A stretch of DNA of 47,042 nucleotides from an uncultured Thermomicrobia bacterium (GTDB lineage: Bacteria; Chloroflexota; Chloroflexia; Thermomicrobiales; JALYUS01), in contig CALBSO010000090.1 of assembly GCA_937968015.1 (NCBI GenBank), positions 1-47,042 on the forward strand. Reading direction: 5' to 3'. Of this stretch, positions 35,983 to 45,009 are shown piece after piece. Within the stretch, counting starts at the first letter, position 1; each line of letters starts with the position of its first letter. Both the position numbers and the translations under genes were made by a program. Under the pieces are notes generated by a model. It was not told the DNA's origin and ran no database searches. It saw only the letters and a list, made by a program, of their open reading frames with translations.

Positions 35983-37454
35983 ACGACCCGGCGATGCGCG
36001 TCGCATACTTCACACCGTTACAGCCGGTTGAATCCGGTATCTCACAGTACAGCGAAGACCTCATCCCGTGGCTCGCCACCGCCCTCGATCTCGATGTTGT
36101 CGTGGACAATTACACACCAACGCGTGCCTCCGCGCTCTCACCGGCGCGGATCGTCAACGCGCGGCACTTCGACCGGGGCGCCTACGATGCCATCGTTTTA
36201 CAAATGGGGAATAGCCCGGCGCACAACTATATGGTGCCGCTGGCGCTTGACCGACCGGACGTGCTCGTGTTGCATGACATCGTCCTGCACCATTTGATGG
36301 TCTGGCGCGCGGTGCAGGGTCGGGGCGGGCGAGAAGCCTACCGGCGGGAGATGCACGAGCGGTACGGCGAGCGCGGGCAGGCGATCGCCGCGCATGTCCT
36401 ACGCGGGCAGCATCCGACGGCGATGTTTGAGTTTCCGCTGAACGAGGATCTCATCCGCGCGGCGCGCTGCGTCGTGACGCATAGTCCGTCATCGTCCCTG
36501 TGGGTGCAACGGCTCGTACCGGGAACGCACCCCTTTGTCGTCCCCATGGGCGTACCGATCATTGATCCGGTGGAGCAACGGATCGCCCGGGCATCCCTCG
36601 GCATCGGTCCGGAGACGTTCGTCATTCTCTCCCTGGGGCGGGTGAATCCGTTCAAACGCATCCCGGCGGTCTTCCGTGCCGTGCGTCGGCTTGCCGATGA
36701 GGTGTCCGATGTCGCGCTCGTGATCGTCGGCGGCGATTCGCCGCACTACGATGTCCCGCGTCTGGCGCGGTTCGCGGGGATCGAGCGATATATCCGCCGC
36801 TTTGGCTATGTGCCAGATGAACAGTTGCCGGGCTTGTTCGCTGCAGCGGATGTCTGCATCAATCTGCGCTACCCGACTGCCGGTGAAACGTCCGCCGCGG
36901 TGCTCCGGCTGATGAGCGCGGGCCTGCCAACGATCGTTTCGGATACCGGCGCGTTTTCCGATCTGCCTGACGACGCCGTACTGAAGGTGTCGCCGGATGC
37001 TTTCGAGGGCGAAACGCTCGTTGCCTTCCTGCGCATGCTCGCGACAAACAGCGCGTTCCGGCGGGCGATCGGCGCAAACGCGCGGGCATTCGCCCGACGC
37101 GAGCACACGATGCGGCAGGCCGCTGAAGGCTACCTCGATGTGTTGCGGGAAGTGACCGCGCGGCCGCTCACTCACGATCTCATCCGCGAACCACCGCAGC
37201 CACAATCCCTTTCACCGCCCGCCCGGATTGAAAAAGGCACAGGAGGTCCCGCCGTGCCCGATACCGAGGCGCCGGTTGCAACGACGGAAGACCGCATCAT
37301 CGCACCGATCGCGGACGCGTTGGGCGATCTCGGCTTGGCAGGGAACGCCGATCTGATTGACCAGACCGCGCGGGCTTTGGCGGCGATGCACCTCGGCGTG
37401 GCAGCGGTCGGAATGGCGCGACGGCATCCGTTTTCGCGCAGCAACCCGATGTGA
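35979..37454 (+). CDS. Family 4 glycosyltransferase with C-terminal extension
   Basis: 491 aa. GT-B features include YFTPLQPVESGISQYSEDLI at the N terminus, LSLGRVNPFKRIPAVFRA, FGYVPDEQLPGLFAAADVCI and GETSAAVLRLMSAGLPTIVS, a GT4 variant where the second acidic residue is lost. After about residue 400 comes a proline-rich linker, then a helical tail (TTEDRIIAPIADALGDLGLA..) not part of the catalytic fold. The GTG start overlaps the upstream stop (GTGA). It ends three bases from the convergent glutamate dehydrogenase. The tail could contact the small helical protein of the same run. Confidence 0.85.
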   Translation: MNDPAMRVAYFTPLQPVESGISQYSEDLIPWLATALDLDVVVDNYTPTRASALSPARIVNARHFDRGAYDAIVLQMGNSPAHNYMVPLALDRPDVLVLHDIVLHHLMVWRAVQGRGGREAYRREMHERYGERGQAIAAHVLRGQHPTAMFEFPLNEDLIRAARCVVTHSPSSSLWVQRLVPGTHPFVVPMGVPIIDPVEQRIARASLGIGPETFVILSLGRVNPFKRIPAVFRAVRRLADEVSDVALVIVGGDSPHYDVPRLARFAGIERYIRRFGYVPDEQLPGLFAAADVCINLRYPTAGETSAAVLRLMSAGLPTIVSDTGAFSDLPDDAVLKVSPDAFEGETLVAFLRMLATNSAFRRAIGANARAFARREHTMRQAAEGYLDVLREVTARPLTHDLIREPPQPQSLSPPARIEKGTGGPAVPDTEAPVATTEDRIIAPIADALGDLGLAGNADLIDQTARALAAMHLGVAAVGMARRHPFSRSNPM

Positions 37455-37457
37455 GGC

Positions 37458-38771
37458 TTACGGAAAGATGCCGAGCGCCTGTGTTGCTTCGACGACACGC
37501 TTGACGGCGAGGACGAGCGCGGCGGTGCGCATACTGAGCTTGTGCTCCTGCGCGATCTCGTAGAGTTCGCGAAACGCGCGCACCATAAAGACGTGGAGGC
37601 GGCTATTCACTTCGCTTTCCGACCACGCAAAGGCCTGGAGCGCCTGTACCCACTCAAAATATGAGACAATGACTCCACCCGCATTCGCGTAAATATCAGG
37701 CACGACCGTAATCCCGCGGTCACGTAGGATTGCGTCGGCTTCCGGCGTTGTCGGGCCGTTCGCGCCTTCCGCGACTAACCTGGCGGTGATGTTGTCGGCG
37801 TTCTCCTCGGTGAGTTGCTTTTCGAGGGCGGCAGGGATGAGGATGTCGCAGGGCAAGGTCAGCAACTCCGCGTTCGTCACTCCGTCCGATCCCGGATAGC
37901 CCGTCAACCGACCATTTTGTGCGGCATATTGGGTAACGGCAGCCATATCGAATCCGCTCGGATTATAAATACCGCCGAAAACGTCCGATACACCGACGAC
38001 ATTCGCGCCCGCGGCGGATGCGATCCGCGCCGCGACGGAACCGACATTTCCGAAGCCCTGGACGACGACGCGTGCGCCCTCCAGCGGCATGCCCGTCCGA
38101 CGACAGGCCTCCTGAATCGCGAAGACTACCCCCCGCCCCGTCGCTTCATTGCGTCCTACCGATCCCCCGACATTGACCGGCTTGCCCGTCACCACTCCCG
38201 GCACCGCGTGCCCCGCGTTCATCGAGTAGGTGTCCAGTATCCACGCCATGATCTGCGGCGTCGTGTTGACATCGGGCGCGGGAATGTCCCGATCCGGCCC
38301 GATCAAGACACTGATCTCGGCAGCGAAGCGCCGCGTCATGCGCTCCAACTCGCCGAGACTGAGGCGCTTGGGATCAACGGTGATCCCCCCTTTGGCTCCG
38401 CCATAGGGGATGTTGACGACGGCGCACTTCCAGGTCATCCACATCGAGAGGGCTTTGACCTCATCGAGGGAGACATGCTGGTGGTAGCGCAGCCCCCCCT
38501 TGGCGGGACCGCGCGCGATGTTGTGCTGGACGCGGTAGCCGGTGAAGACCTCGATGGAGCCGTCATCCATCTTGACGGGGAAGTGGACGGCGAGTTCGCG
38601 TTTGCAGTGGGCGAGGATGGCACGCCAGCCGTGATCGAGATCAAGGATGTCAGCAGCGAGGTGAAACTGCTCGACGGCGATCTCGTAGAGGCTGCGTTCC
38701 GGTTCCCCAATCGAGGACTGGACAGGAGCGCCGGGCGTTGTGGGGCGCGACGTGGAGGTTGTGGTGACCAT
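37458..38771 (-). CDS. gdhA: Glutamate dehydrogenase, copy 1
   Basis: 437 aa. It interconverts glutamate and 2-oxoglutarate plus ammonia. Substrate-site lysines appear in GPAKGGLRYH (K91) and PYGGAKGGI (K127). The NAD(P)-binding motif is GFGNVGSVAA. The ATG at 38771 has GGGAGGGA upstream. Codons corresponding to 37810-38708 are identical at DNA level to copy 2. The 5' end and the last ~117 codons differ (for example RDRGITVVPDIYANAGG against FDKGVVVLPDIFANAGG). Copy 2 lies 155 bp upstream on the same strand. The pair may form heterohexamers or differ in regulation. Confidence 0.94.
   Translation of the reverse strand: MVTTTSTSRPTTPGAPVQSSIGEPERSLYEIAVEQFHLAADILDLDHGWRAILAHCKRELAVHFPVKMDDGSIEVFTGYRVQHNIARGPAKGGLRYHQHVSLDEVKALSMWMTWKCAVVNIPYGGAKGGITVDPKRLSLGELERMTRRFAAEISVLIGPDRDIPAPDVNTTPQIMAWILDTYSMNAGHAVPGVVTGKPVNVGGSVGRNEATGRGVVFAIQEACRRTGMPLEGARVVVQGFGNVGSVAARIASAAGANVVGVSDVFGGIYNPSGFDMAAVTQYAAQNGRLTGYPGSDGVTNAELLTLPCDILIPAALEKQLTEENADNITARLVAEGANGPTTPEADAILRDRGITVVPDIYANAGGVIVSYFEWVQALQAFAWSESEVNSRLHVFMVRAFRELYEIAQEHKLSMRTAALVLAVKRVVEATQALGIFP
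37810..38708. repeat. 899-bp direct repeat, copy A (within gdh copy 1)
   Basis: Line-by-line comparison with 39279-40177 (offset 1469) found no difference. The first mismatches are at 37809/39278 and 38709/40178. Flanking coding sequence is only about 80% alike. Confidence 0.95.
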
Positions 38772-38882
38772 ACGCGATGAATCCCTCCCGGTAGGTATTT
38801 TTCATCTCTTTCAGGTAACGCATATGCAGTGCCAGCAACGGCGCGCTGCCCGTCGCTTCATGACTGGACATGACAGGGCGGA

Positions 38883-38907
38883 GCAATGCGGCGAGTAACC
38901 GCATTGC
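38883..38907 (-). other. Hairpin after gdh copy 2
   Basis: GCAATGCGG (38883-38891) pairs with CCGCATTGC (38899-38907) just downstream of the copy 2 stop. It has no T run, so it is perhaps an mRNA 3' stabiliser or a weak terminator between the two gdh genes. Confidence 0.5.
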
Positions 38908-38926
38908 CCTACCGATACGAACGGGC

Positions 38927-40240
38927 CTACGGAAAGATGCCCAGTGTCTGCGTGGCGTCCACAACGCGCTTGACGGCGAGGACGAGCGCGGCGGTGCGCA
39001 TACTGAGCTTGTGTTCCTGCGCGATCTCGTAGACATCGTTGAACGCCCGTACCATGATCGTCTGAAGGCGGCTATTCACTTCGTCTTCTGACCACGCAAA
39101 GGCCTGGAGCGCCTGTACCCACTCAAAGTACGAGACGGTGACGCCGCCGGCGTTGGCGAAGATGTCGGGGAGGACCACGACGCCCTTGTCAAAGAAGATC
39201 GCGTCGGCTTCCGGCGTCGTTGGGCCGTTCGCTGCCTCGGCGATCAGTTTCGCGGTAATCTTGTCAGCATTCTCCTCAGTGAGTTGCTTTTCGAGGGCGG
39301 CAGGGATGAGGATGTCGCAGGGCAAGGTCAGCAACTCCGCGTTCGTCACTCCGTCCGATCCCGGATAGCCCGTCAACCGACCATTTTGTGCGGCATATTG
39401 GGTAACGGCAGCCATATCGAATCCGCTCGGATTATAAATACCGCCGAAAACGTCCGATACACCGACGACATTCGCGCCCGCGGCGGATGCGATCCGCGCC
39501 GCGACGGAACCGACATTTCCGAAGCCCTGGACGACGACGCGTGCGCCCTCCAGCGGCATGCCCGTCCGACGACAGGCCTCCTGAATCGCGAAGACTACCC
39601 CCCGCCCCGTCGCTTCATTGCGTCCTACCGATCCCCCGACATTGACCGGCTTGCCCGTCACCACTCCCGGCACCGCGTGCCCCGCGTTCATCGAGTAGGT
39701 GTCCAGTATCCACGCCATGATCTGCGGCGTCGTGTTGACATCGGGCGCGGGAATGTCCCGATCCGGCCCGATCAAGACACTGATCTCGGCAGCGAAGCGC
39801 CGCGTCATGCGCTCCAACTCGCCGAGACTGAGGCGCTTGGGATCAACGGTGATCCCCCCTTTGGCTCCGCCATAGGGGATGTTGACGACGGCGCACTTCC
39901 AGGTCATCCACATCGAGAGGGCTTTGACCTCATCGAGGGAGACATGCTGGTGGTAGCGCAGCCCCCCCTTGGCGGGACCGCGCGCGATGTTGTGCTGGAC
40001 GCGGTAGCCGGTGAAGACCTCGATGGAGCCGTCATCCATCTTGACGGGGAAGTGGACGGCGAGTTCGCGTTTGCAGTGGGCGAGGATGGCACGCCAGCCG
40101 TGATCGAGATCAAGGATGTCAGCAGCGAGGTGAAACTGCTCGACGGCGATCTCGTAGAGGCTGCGTTCCGGTTCCCCGATTGAGGATTGCACCGTGCCAT
40201 TGGTCGAAATAGCAGACGATGTGAGCTGTGAACTGACCAT
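38927..40240 (-). CDS. gdhA: Glutamate dehydrogenase, copy 2
   Basis: 437 aa, same length and motifs as copy 1 (GPAKGGLRYH, PYGGAKGGI, GFGNVG). The ATG at 40240 follows GGGAGGGA, nearly the same ribosome-site context as copy 1. A longer frame to 40291 lacks support. The residues from VQSSIGEPERS to EKQLTEENAD are identical to copy 1. The N-terminal 16 residues (VSSQLTSSAISTNGT) and the C-terminal quarter differ. An 8-bp GC hairpin (40310-40333) lies in the upstream region. It is probably transcribed from the 146-bp gap after gatB. Confidence 0.94.
   Translation of the reverse strand: MVSSQLTSSAISTNGTVQSSIGEPERSLYEIAVEQFHLAADILDLDHGWRAILAHCKRELAVHFPVKMDDGSIEVFTGYRVQHNIARGPAKGGLRYHQHVSLDEVKALSMWMTWKCAVVNIPYGGAKGGITVDPKRLSLGELERMTRRFAAEISVLIGPDRDIPAPDVNTTPQIMAWILDTYSMNAGHAVPGVVTGKPVNVGGSVGRNEATGRGVVFAIQEACRRTGMPLEGARVVVQGFGNVGSVAARIASAAGANVVGVSDVFGGIYNPSGFDMAAVTQYAAQNGRLTGYPGSDGVTNAELLTLPCDILIPAALEKQLTEENADKITAKLIAEAANGPTTPEADAIFFDKGVVVLPDIFANAGGVTVSYFEWVQALQAFAWSEDEVNSRLQTIMVRAFNDVYEIAQEHKLSMRTAALVLAVKRVVDATQTLGIFP
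39279..40177. repeat. 899-bp direct repeat, copy B (within gdh copy 2)
   Basis: Partner of 37810-38708, base for base identical. It covers about codons 21-320 of the gene. Confidence 0.95.
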
Positions 40241-40309
40241 GTGTGGTCGTCCCTCCCGATAGTGCGTGTGACGACTCCCTCCGGCAGTCACGCTCCAAAC
40301 CTACCGGAG

Positions 40310-40333
40310 CCCGGCGTCCCTTCTTACGCCGGG
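40310..40333. other. GC hairpin upstream of gdh copy 2
   Basis: CCCGGCGT (40310-40317) pairs with ACGCCGGG (40326-40333) across an 8-nt loop. It could be a leader hairpin of gdh copy 2. No T tract follows on either strand. Confidence 0.45.
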
Positions 40334-40340
40334 GAAAGAC

Positions 40341-40374
40341 CCAAAAATAAACCGGAAGGTCCTATCACTTCCGG
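40341..40374 (-). terminator. Intrinsic terminator of gatB
   Basis: On the minus strand CCGGAAG (40374-40368) pairs with CTTCCGG (40358-40352), followed by TTTATTTTT. It lies 13 nt after the gatB stop. Confidence 0.88.
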
Positions 40375-40386
40375 CCTATCTCCCAT

Positions 40387-41883
<1,497 letters not shown>

Positions 41884-41903
41884 GCTACCCGCTCATGCGG
41901 ATG

Positions 41904-41951
41904 GTTGCATATCTTGCAACTCAGCATACCACCGCGCGTGTACCACTTCAA
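41904..41951 (-). promoter_or_regulatory. gatB promoter with inverted repeat at the start site
   Basis: On the minus strand TTGAAG (41951-41946) and TATGCT (41928-41923) have a 17-bp spacer. The predicted start (~41916) falls inside the inverted repeat GTTGCA-TATCT-TGCAAC (41904-41920). The repeat may be an operator or a 5' hairpin. Confidence 0.7.
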
Positions 41952-41981
41952 CCGCGCGCATCGCTCTGGTATCGTACCTGC

Positions 41982-43082
41982 ATGGCAAACGGCTCGGACG
42001 ATTTCGAGGTCATTATCGCGGGCGCGTCCTATGCGGGGCTGACTGCCGCGCGTCATCTCGACCGGCACGGTCACCGCGTGCTGCTCCTCGACGAACACGC
42101 AATCGGCGCGGTGCGACACTCTGCCTGCGCCGTGCCGACCCGCACGCTCGCGGATGTGGGTGGTCTTGCCGGCAGCCTTCAGGAAACAGAGTGGGGCGTC
42201 ATTCATACAAAGTTGAATACGGTGCGCTATCATTCGCCGGAACCATGGATGGTCTTCGATCATCGCGCCGTGTGTGCCGCGCTCCGCGAGCAAGCGCCGA
42301 ATGTACCATTCATGCAAGCGCGAATTGCGAAGTTCGACGGTCACGCGGTGACGACCGACAAAGGAGTATTCGCCGCGCGGTATTTTCTCGACGCAACGGG
42401 TTGGCGTGCCGCACTCGCCTCGGCGCTGCGCCCCGGATTCGTGGATCGCGGCCAGTTGACGATCGGAATGGAGGTGACCGTGCCGTATCACACCGACGCG
42501 TTGCACTTCTACGTGAATCGGGAAATTGTGCGCTGGGGCTATGGTTGGATCTTTCCGTGCGGCGAAGAGGCACGCGTCGGCATCGGCGCGTTCGACAATC
42601 AAAAAGGCGTCCCTGACTTACTGCGTGCCTTCCTGCGTCGCCTCGGGATGCCGGATGATCTGCGGCGTGTCGAACGCACCGGCGGTTTCCTCCCGTGGCA
42701 GCAGCGACCGGGCGTGGTCAATAATCTCTGGCTGCTGGGCGACGCGGCAGGACATTGCCTACCGCTGACGGGTGAGGGCATCCGCTTCGCCTTTCAGGAT
42801 GGTGATGCGGCGGGCCGCTTGCTCGATGGGGCGCTCTCAGGGAAGCATGCGTGGGGTGACGCGGGCATATCATATGCGGGCGCCATCGCGCGACATCGGG
42901 CGCGGGTTGGCTCATTCACGCACCTCCAGCGCTTCGTCCGGCACGTCCCCAACGTGGCAATCGCGCCGATGGCATGGCTGCTCGCGCGTCGCCCGATTCG
43001 CCGCCGGGCACTCGCGCGCTACCTGAGTTGGGAACACGATGCGTGTCCCATGGTATCGGAACGGACACAGCATGCGATGTAA
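41982..43082 (+). CDS. Geranylgeranyl reductase-family FAD-dependent oxidoreductase
   Basis: 366 aa. The N-terminal dinucleotide-binding VIIAGASYAGLTAARHL is followed by an E/D-type second strand (VLLLDEH). The late FAD motif LLGDAAGHCLPLTGEGIRFAF is the diagnostic GDAAG-x-PLTGEGI of the GGR family. These enzymes saturate isoprenoid chains (chlorophyll tail, menaquinone, archaeal lipids, dolichol-type carriers). The protein lacks photosynthesis neighbours and is followed by two GT2 genes, one DPM1-like. That favours a lipid-carrier or quinone substrate. The ATG at 41982 has a poor ribosome site, but the longer frame overlaps the gatB promoter. Confidence 0.82.
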   Translation: MANGSDDFEVIIAGASYAGLTAARHLDRHGHRVLLLDEHAIGAVRHSACAVPTRTLADVGGLAGSLQETEWGVIHTKLNTVRYHSPEPWMVFDHRAVCAALREQAPNVPFMQARIAKFDGHAVTTDKGVFAARYFLDATGWRAALASALRPGFVDRGQLTIGMEVTVPYHTDALHFYVNREIVRWGYGWIFPCGEEARVGIGAFDNQKGVPDLLRAFLRRLGMPDDLRRVERTGGFLPWQQRPGVVNNLWLLGDAAGHCLPLTGEGIRFAFQDGDAAGRLLDGALSGKHAWGDAGISYAGAIARHRARVGSFTHLQRFVRHVPNVAIAPMAWLLARRPIRRRALARYLSWEHDACPMVSERTQHAM

Positions 43083-43115
43083 ACATATCCCTCAAGGTGT
43101 GAAGGACCATGTCTT

Positions 43116-44087
43116 GTGACGCGCCGCGTCGCGGTCATTGTCCCTACCTATAACGGCCTGCGCTATCTTGTGCCTTGCCTGCGCGCGCTGAAGTCACAAA
43201 CCTATCGGGAATTCCCGATCATCGTCGTGGACGACGGCAGCGGGGACGGTACGCTCGAGGTTGTTCGGCGCGACTTTCCCGACGTTGGCGTCCTGCGATT
43301 TCCCGAAAATGGGGGTTTGGCACGGTCGCAGAATGCGGCGATTGCGGCGACTGACACGGAATATATCGTCCTCCTCAACAACGACACCGAGCCGGAGTCA
43401 CAGTGGCTGGAACGGCTTGTCCGCGTCGCCGACGCGCGCCCCGATGTCTGGGCCGTCGCCTGTAAACTCCGCCTCTGGGATCGCCGCGACACACTTCATG
43501 CCGCCGGAGACGGTTTCGGCGCCGATGGCGTGCCCCGCAATCTCGGCGTTTGGGAACGTGATGATGGCCGGTGGGATGACGGACGGTGGATTTGGGGCCC
43601 GCAAGGTGGCGCGGCCCTCTATCGCCGCTCCGCATTGTGTGCGCTCTCATCCGAGGTGCTGGGCAACCCGTTCGACGAGTCGTTTTTCATGTACTGTGAG
43701 GATGTGGATTTGAACTGGCGGGCGAGATTGGCCGGATATCGGACGGCGTTCGCGCCGGATGCCATCGTTTATCACCATCTCAGCGCGACGGCTGGCGGCA
43801 GCCTCGCGTCGTATTACGTCGGACGCAACACGCTCGCCGTCCTTGTCAAGGATGTCCCCACGACACTGCTCCGGCGGCATTGGCTCGCGATCACGCGCGC
43901 GCAACTCCGCATCACGCGGGAGTCGCTGCGGCATCTGCGCGAACCCGCGGCGCGGGCGCGCTTATATGGTCAAATTGGCGTGATACACATGATACCTTCG
44001 CTCCTCAGGGCCCGCGCGATACTCCAAGCATCCCGTGCTGCTTCTGATGCGGCACTCGCGCGTGACTTGCTCGTGGACCGCCCGTGA
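43116..44087 (+). CDS. Family 2 glycosyltransferase (rhamnosyl/galactofuranosyl-type)
   Basis: 323 aa, GT-A fold. The nucleotide-binding IVPTYNGLRYLVPCL leads to the acidic VVDDGSGDG. ENGGLARSQNAAI is followed by the metal-binding LLNNDTEP (DxD-like), and FFMYCEDVDLNWRARLAGYRT carries the ED catalytic-base motif. This pattern is shared by rhamnosyl- and related sugar-adding enzymes. GAAGGA sits upstream of the GTG at 43116. There is a 33-nt gap from the GGR gene and 142 nt without a gene after it. Likely adds sugar to a lipid-linked or cell-surface glycan. Confidence 0.88.
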   Translation: MTRRVAVIVPTYNGLRYLVPCLRALKSQTYREFPIIVVDDGSGDGTLEVVRRDFPDVGVLRFPENGGLARSQNAAIAATDTEYIVLLNNDTEPESQWLERLVRVADARPDVWAVACKLRLWDRRDTLHAAGDGFGADGVPRNLGVWERDDGRWDDGRWIWGPQGGAALYRRSALCALSSEVLGNPFDESFFMYCEDVDLNWRARLAGYRTAFAPDAIVYHHLSATAGGSLASYYVGRNTLAVLVKDVPTTLLRRHWLAITRAQLRITRESLRHLREPAARARLYGQIGVIHMIPSLLRARAILQASRAASDAALARDLLVDRP

Positions 44088-44229
44088 TTGTCGCCCTGAC
44101 AGTATCGGGGTGGTGCGCGCAACTGCGTGCCCGAGATGCCTCTTCCGGCGCCTGAGTGAATATGCGACAATCCGCTGGCGTAGATGTGCGTGTTGTCGTG
44201 CGGGATGGATGCGGGGGTAGTAGGAGCGA

Positions 44230-45009
44230 ATGCGGAGCGAGGGCGGTTATGAACCGGACGCGACTCCGTATTTGAGTGTCGTCATCCCGGCGTATAACGA
44301 GGCTGTGCGTTTGTCTGCAACGTTGCGAGCCGTGACGGTCTTCCTCGATGCACAACCGTTCATGTCCGAAATCATTGTCGTAGACGATGGGAGCACGGAT
44401 CGCACCGCGGAGGTTGCATCGCACGCACTGCCGGATGGACGGATACGCCTTCTTCGTGAACCGCATCGCGGCAAGGGCGCGGCGGTGCGAGCAGGCATGT
44501 TGGCGGCGCGAGGCGAGCGGGTGCTCTTCACGGATGCTGACCTCGCGGTGCCTATCGAGGAAGCGGATCGCCTGCTCGCGCTGCTCGACAGGGGATCTGC
44601 CGTTGTCATTGGCTCGCGCGAGGGCGATGGTGCCTCACGCGAGGGAGAACCATTGTTCCGGCATGTGATGGGGCGCGTGTTCAACCGCCTTGTTCGGATG
44701 ATCGCCGTGCCGGGCATTGACGACACGCAATGCGGCTTCAAACTCTTCCGTGCGGATGCGGTGGCGGCAATCGTCCCCAGGTTGCGGTTATATGGGAGCA
44801 ATGCCCCTGAAGTCCATAGCGCGCGTGTAACCGGATTCGATGTTGAGGTGCTCGTCATAGCGCATCGGCAGGGGTTTCGTATCTGCGAAGTGCCTGTGCG
44901 GTGGCGATATGGAATGAACAGCAAAGTGCGTCCATTGGCGGACACGTTTTGGAATCTGCGCGATGTGCTGCGCGTTCGGGTAAATGATTGGCGGGGGTAC
45001 TACCGGTGA
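44230..45009 (+). CDS. DPM1-like family 2 glycosyltransferase (polyprenyl-phosphate sugar synthase type)
   Basis: 259 aa, no C-terminal membrane domain. Motifs are VVIPAYNEAVRL, VVDDGSTDRT, HRGKGAAVRAGM, the DxD-like FTDADLAVP, IGSRE and DTQCGFKLFR, all typical of dolichyl-phosphate-mannose/glucose synthases. It should load a sugar on polyprenyl phosphate. The ATG at 44230 has TAGGAG just before it. The 3' end overlaps metG by four bases (GTGA). Position two genes after a GGR-family reductase suggests that the lipid acceptor may be partly saturated. Confidence 0.88.
   Translation: MRSEGGYEPDATPYLSVVIPAYNEAVRLSATLRAVTVFLDAQPFMSEIIVVDDGSTDRTAEVASHALPDGRIRLLREPHRGKGAAVRAGMLAARGERVLFTDADLAVPIEEADRLLALLDRGSAVVIGSREGDGASREGEPLFRHVMGRVFNRLVRMIAVPGIDDTQCGFKLFRADAVAAIVPRLRLYGSNAPEVHSARVTGFDVEVLVIAHRQGFRICEVPVRWRYGMNSKVRPLADTFWNLRDVLRVRVNDWRGYYR

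Noticed and set aside
37815..40183. Two near-identical plus-strand open frames
   Set aside because: They mirror the duplicated gdh core. Their identity only reflects the 899-bp DNA repeat.
37458..40240. Transposon-mediated gdh duplication
   Set aside because: No transposase, terminal inverted repeats or target duplications at the edges. The identity tract stops within coding sequence, which fits conversion better.
40310..40333. Second gatB terminator
   Set aside because: A good stem but no T run. The hairpin at 40352-40374 already has a proper T tract.
44088..44229. Possible small RNA or gene in the 142-bp gap
   Set aside because: No convincing start with ribosome site, promoter or stable hairpin with T run was found.
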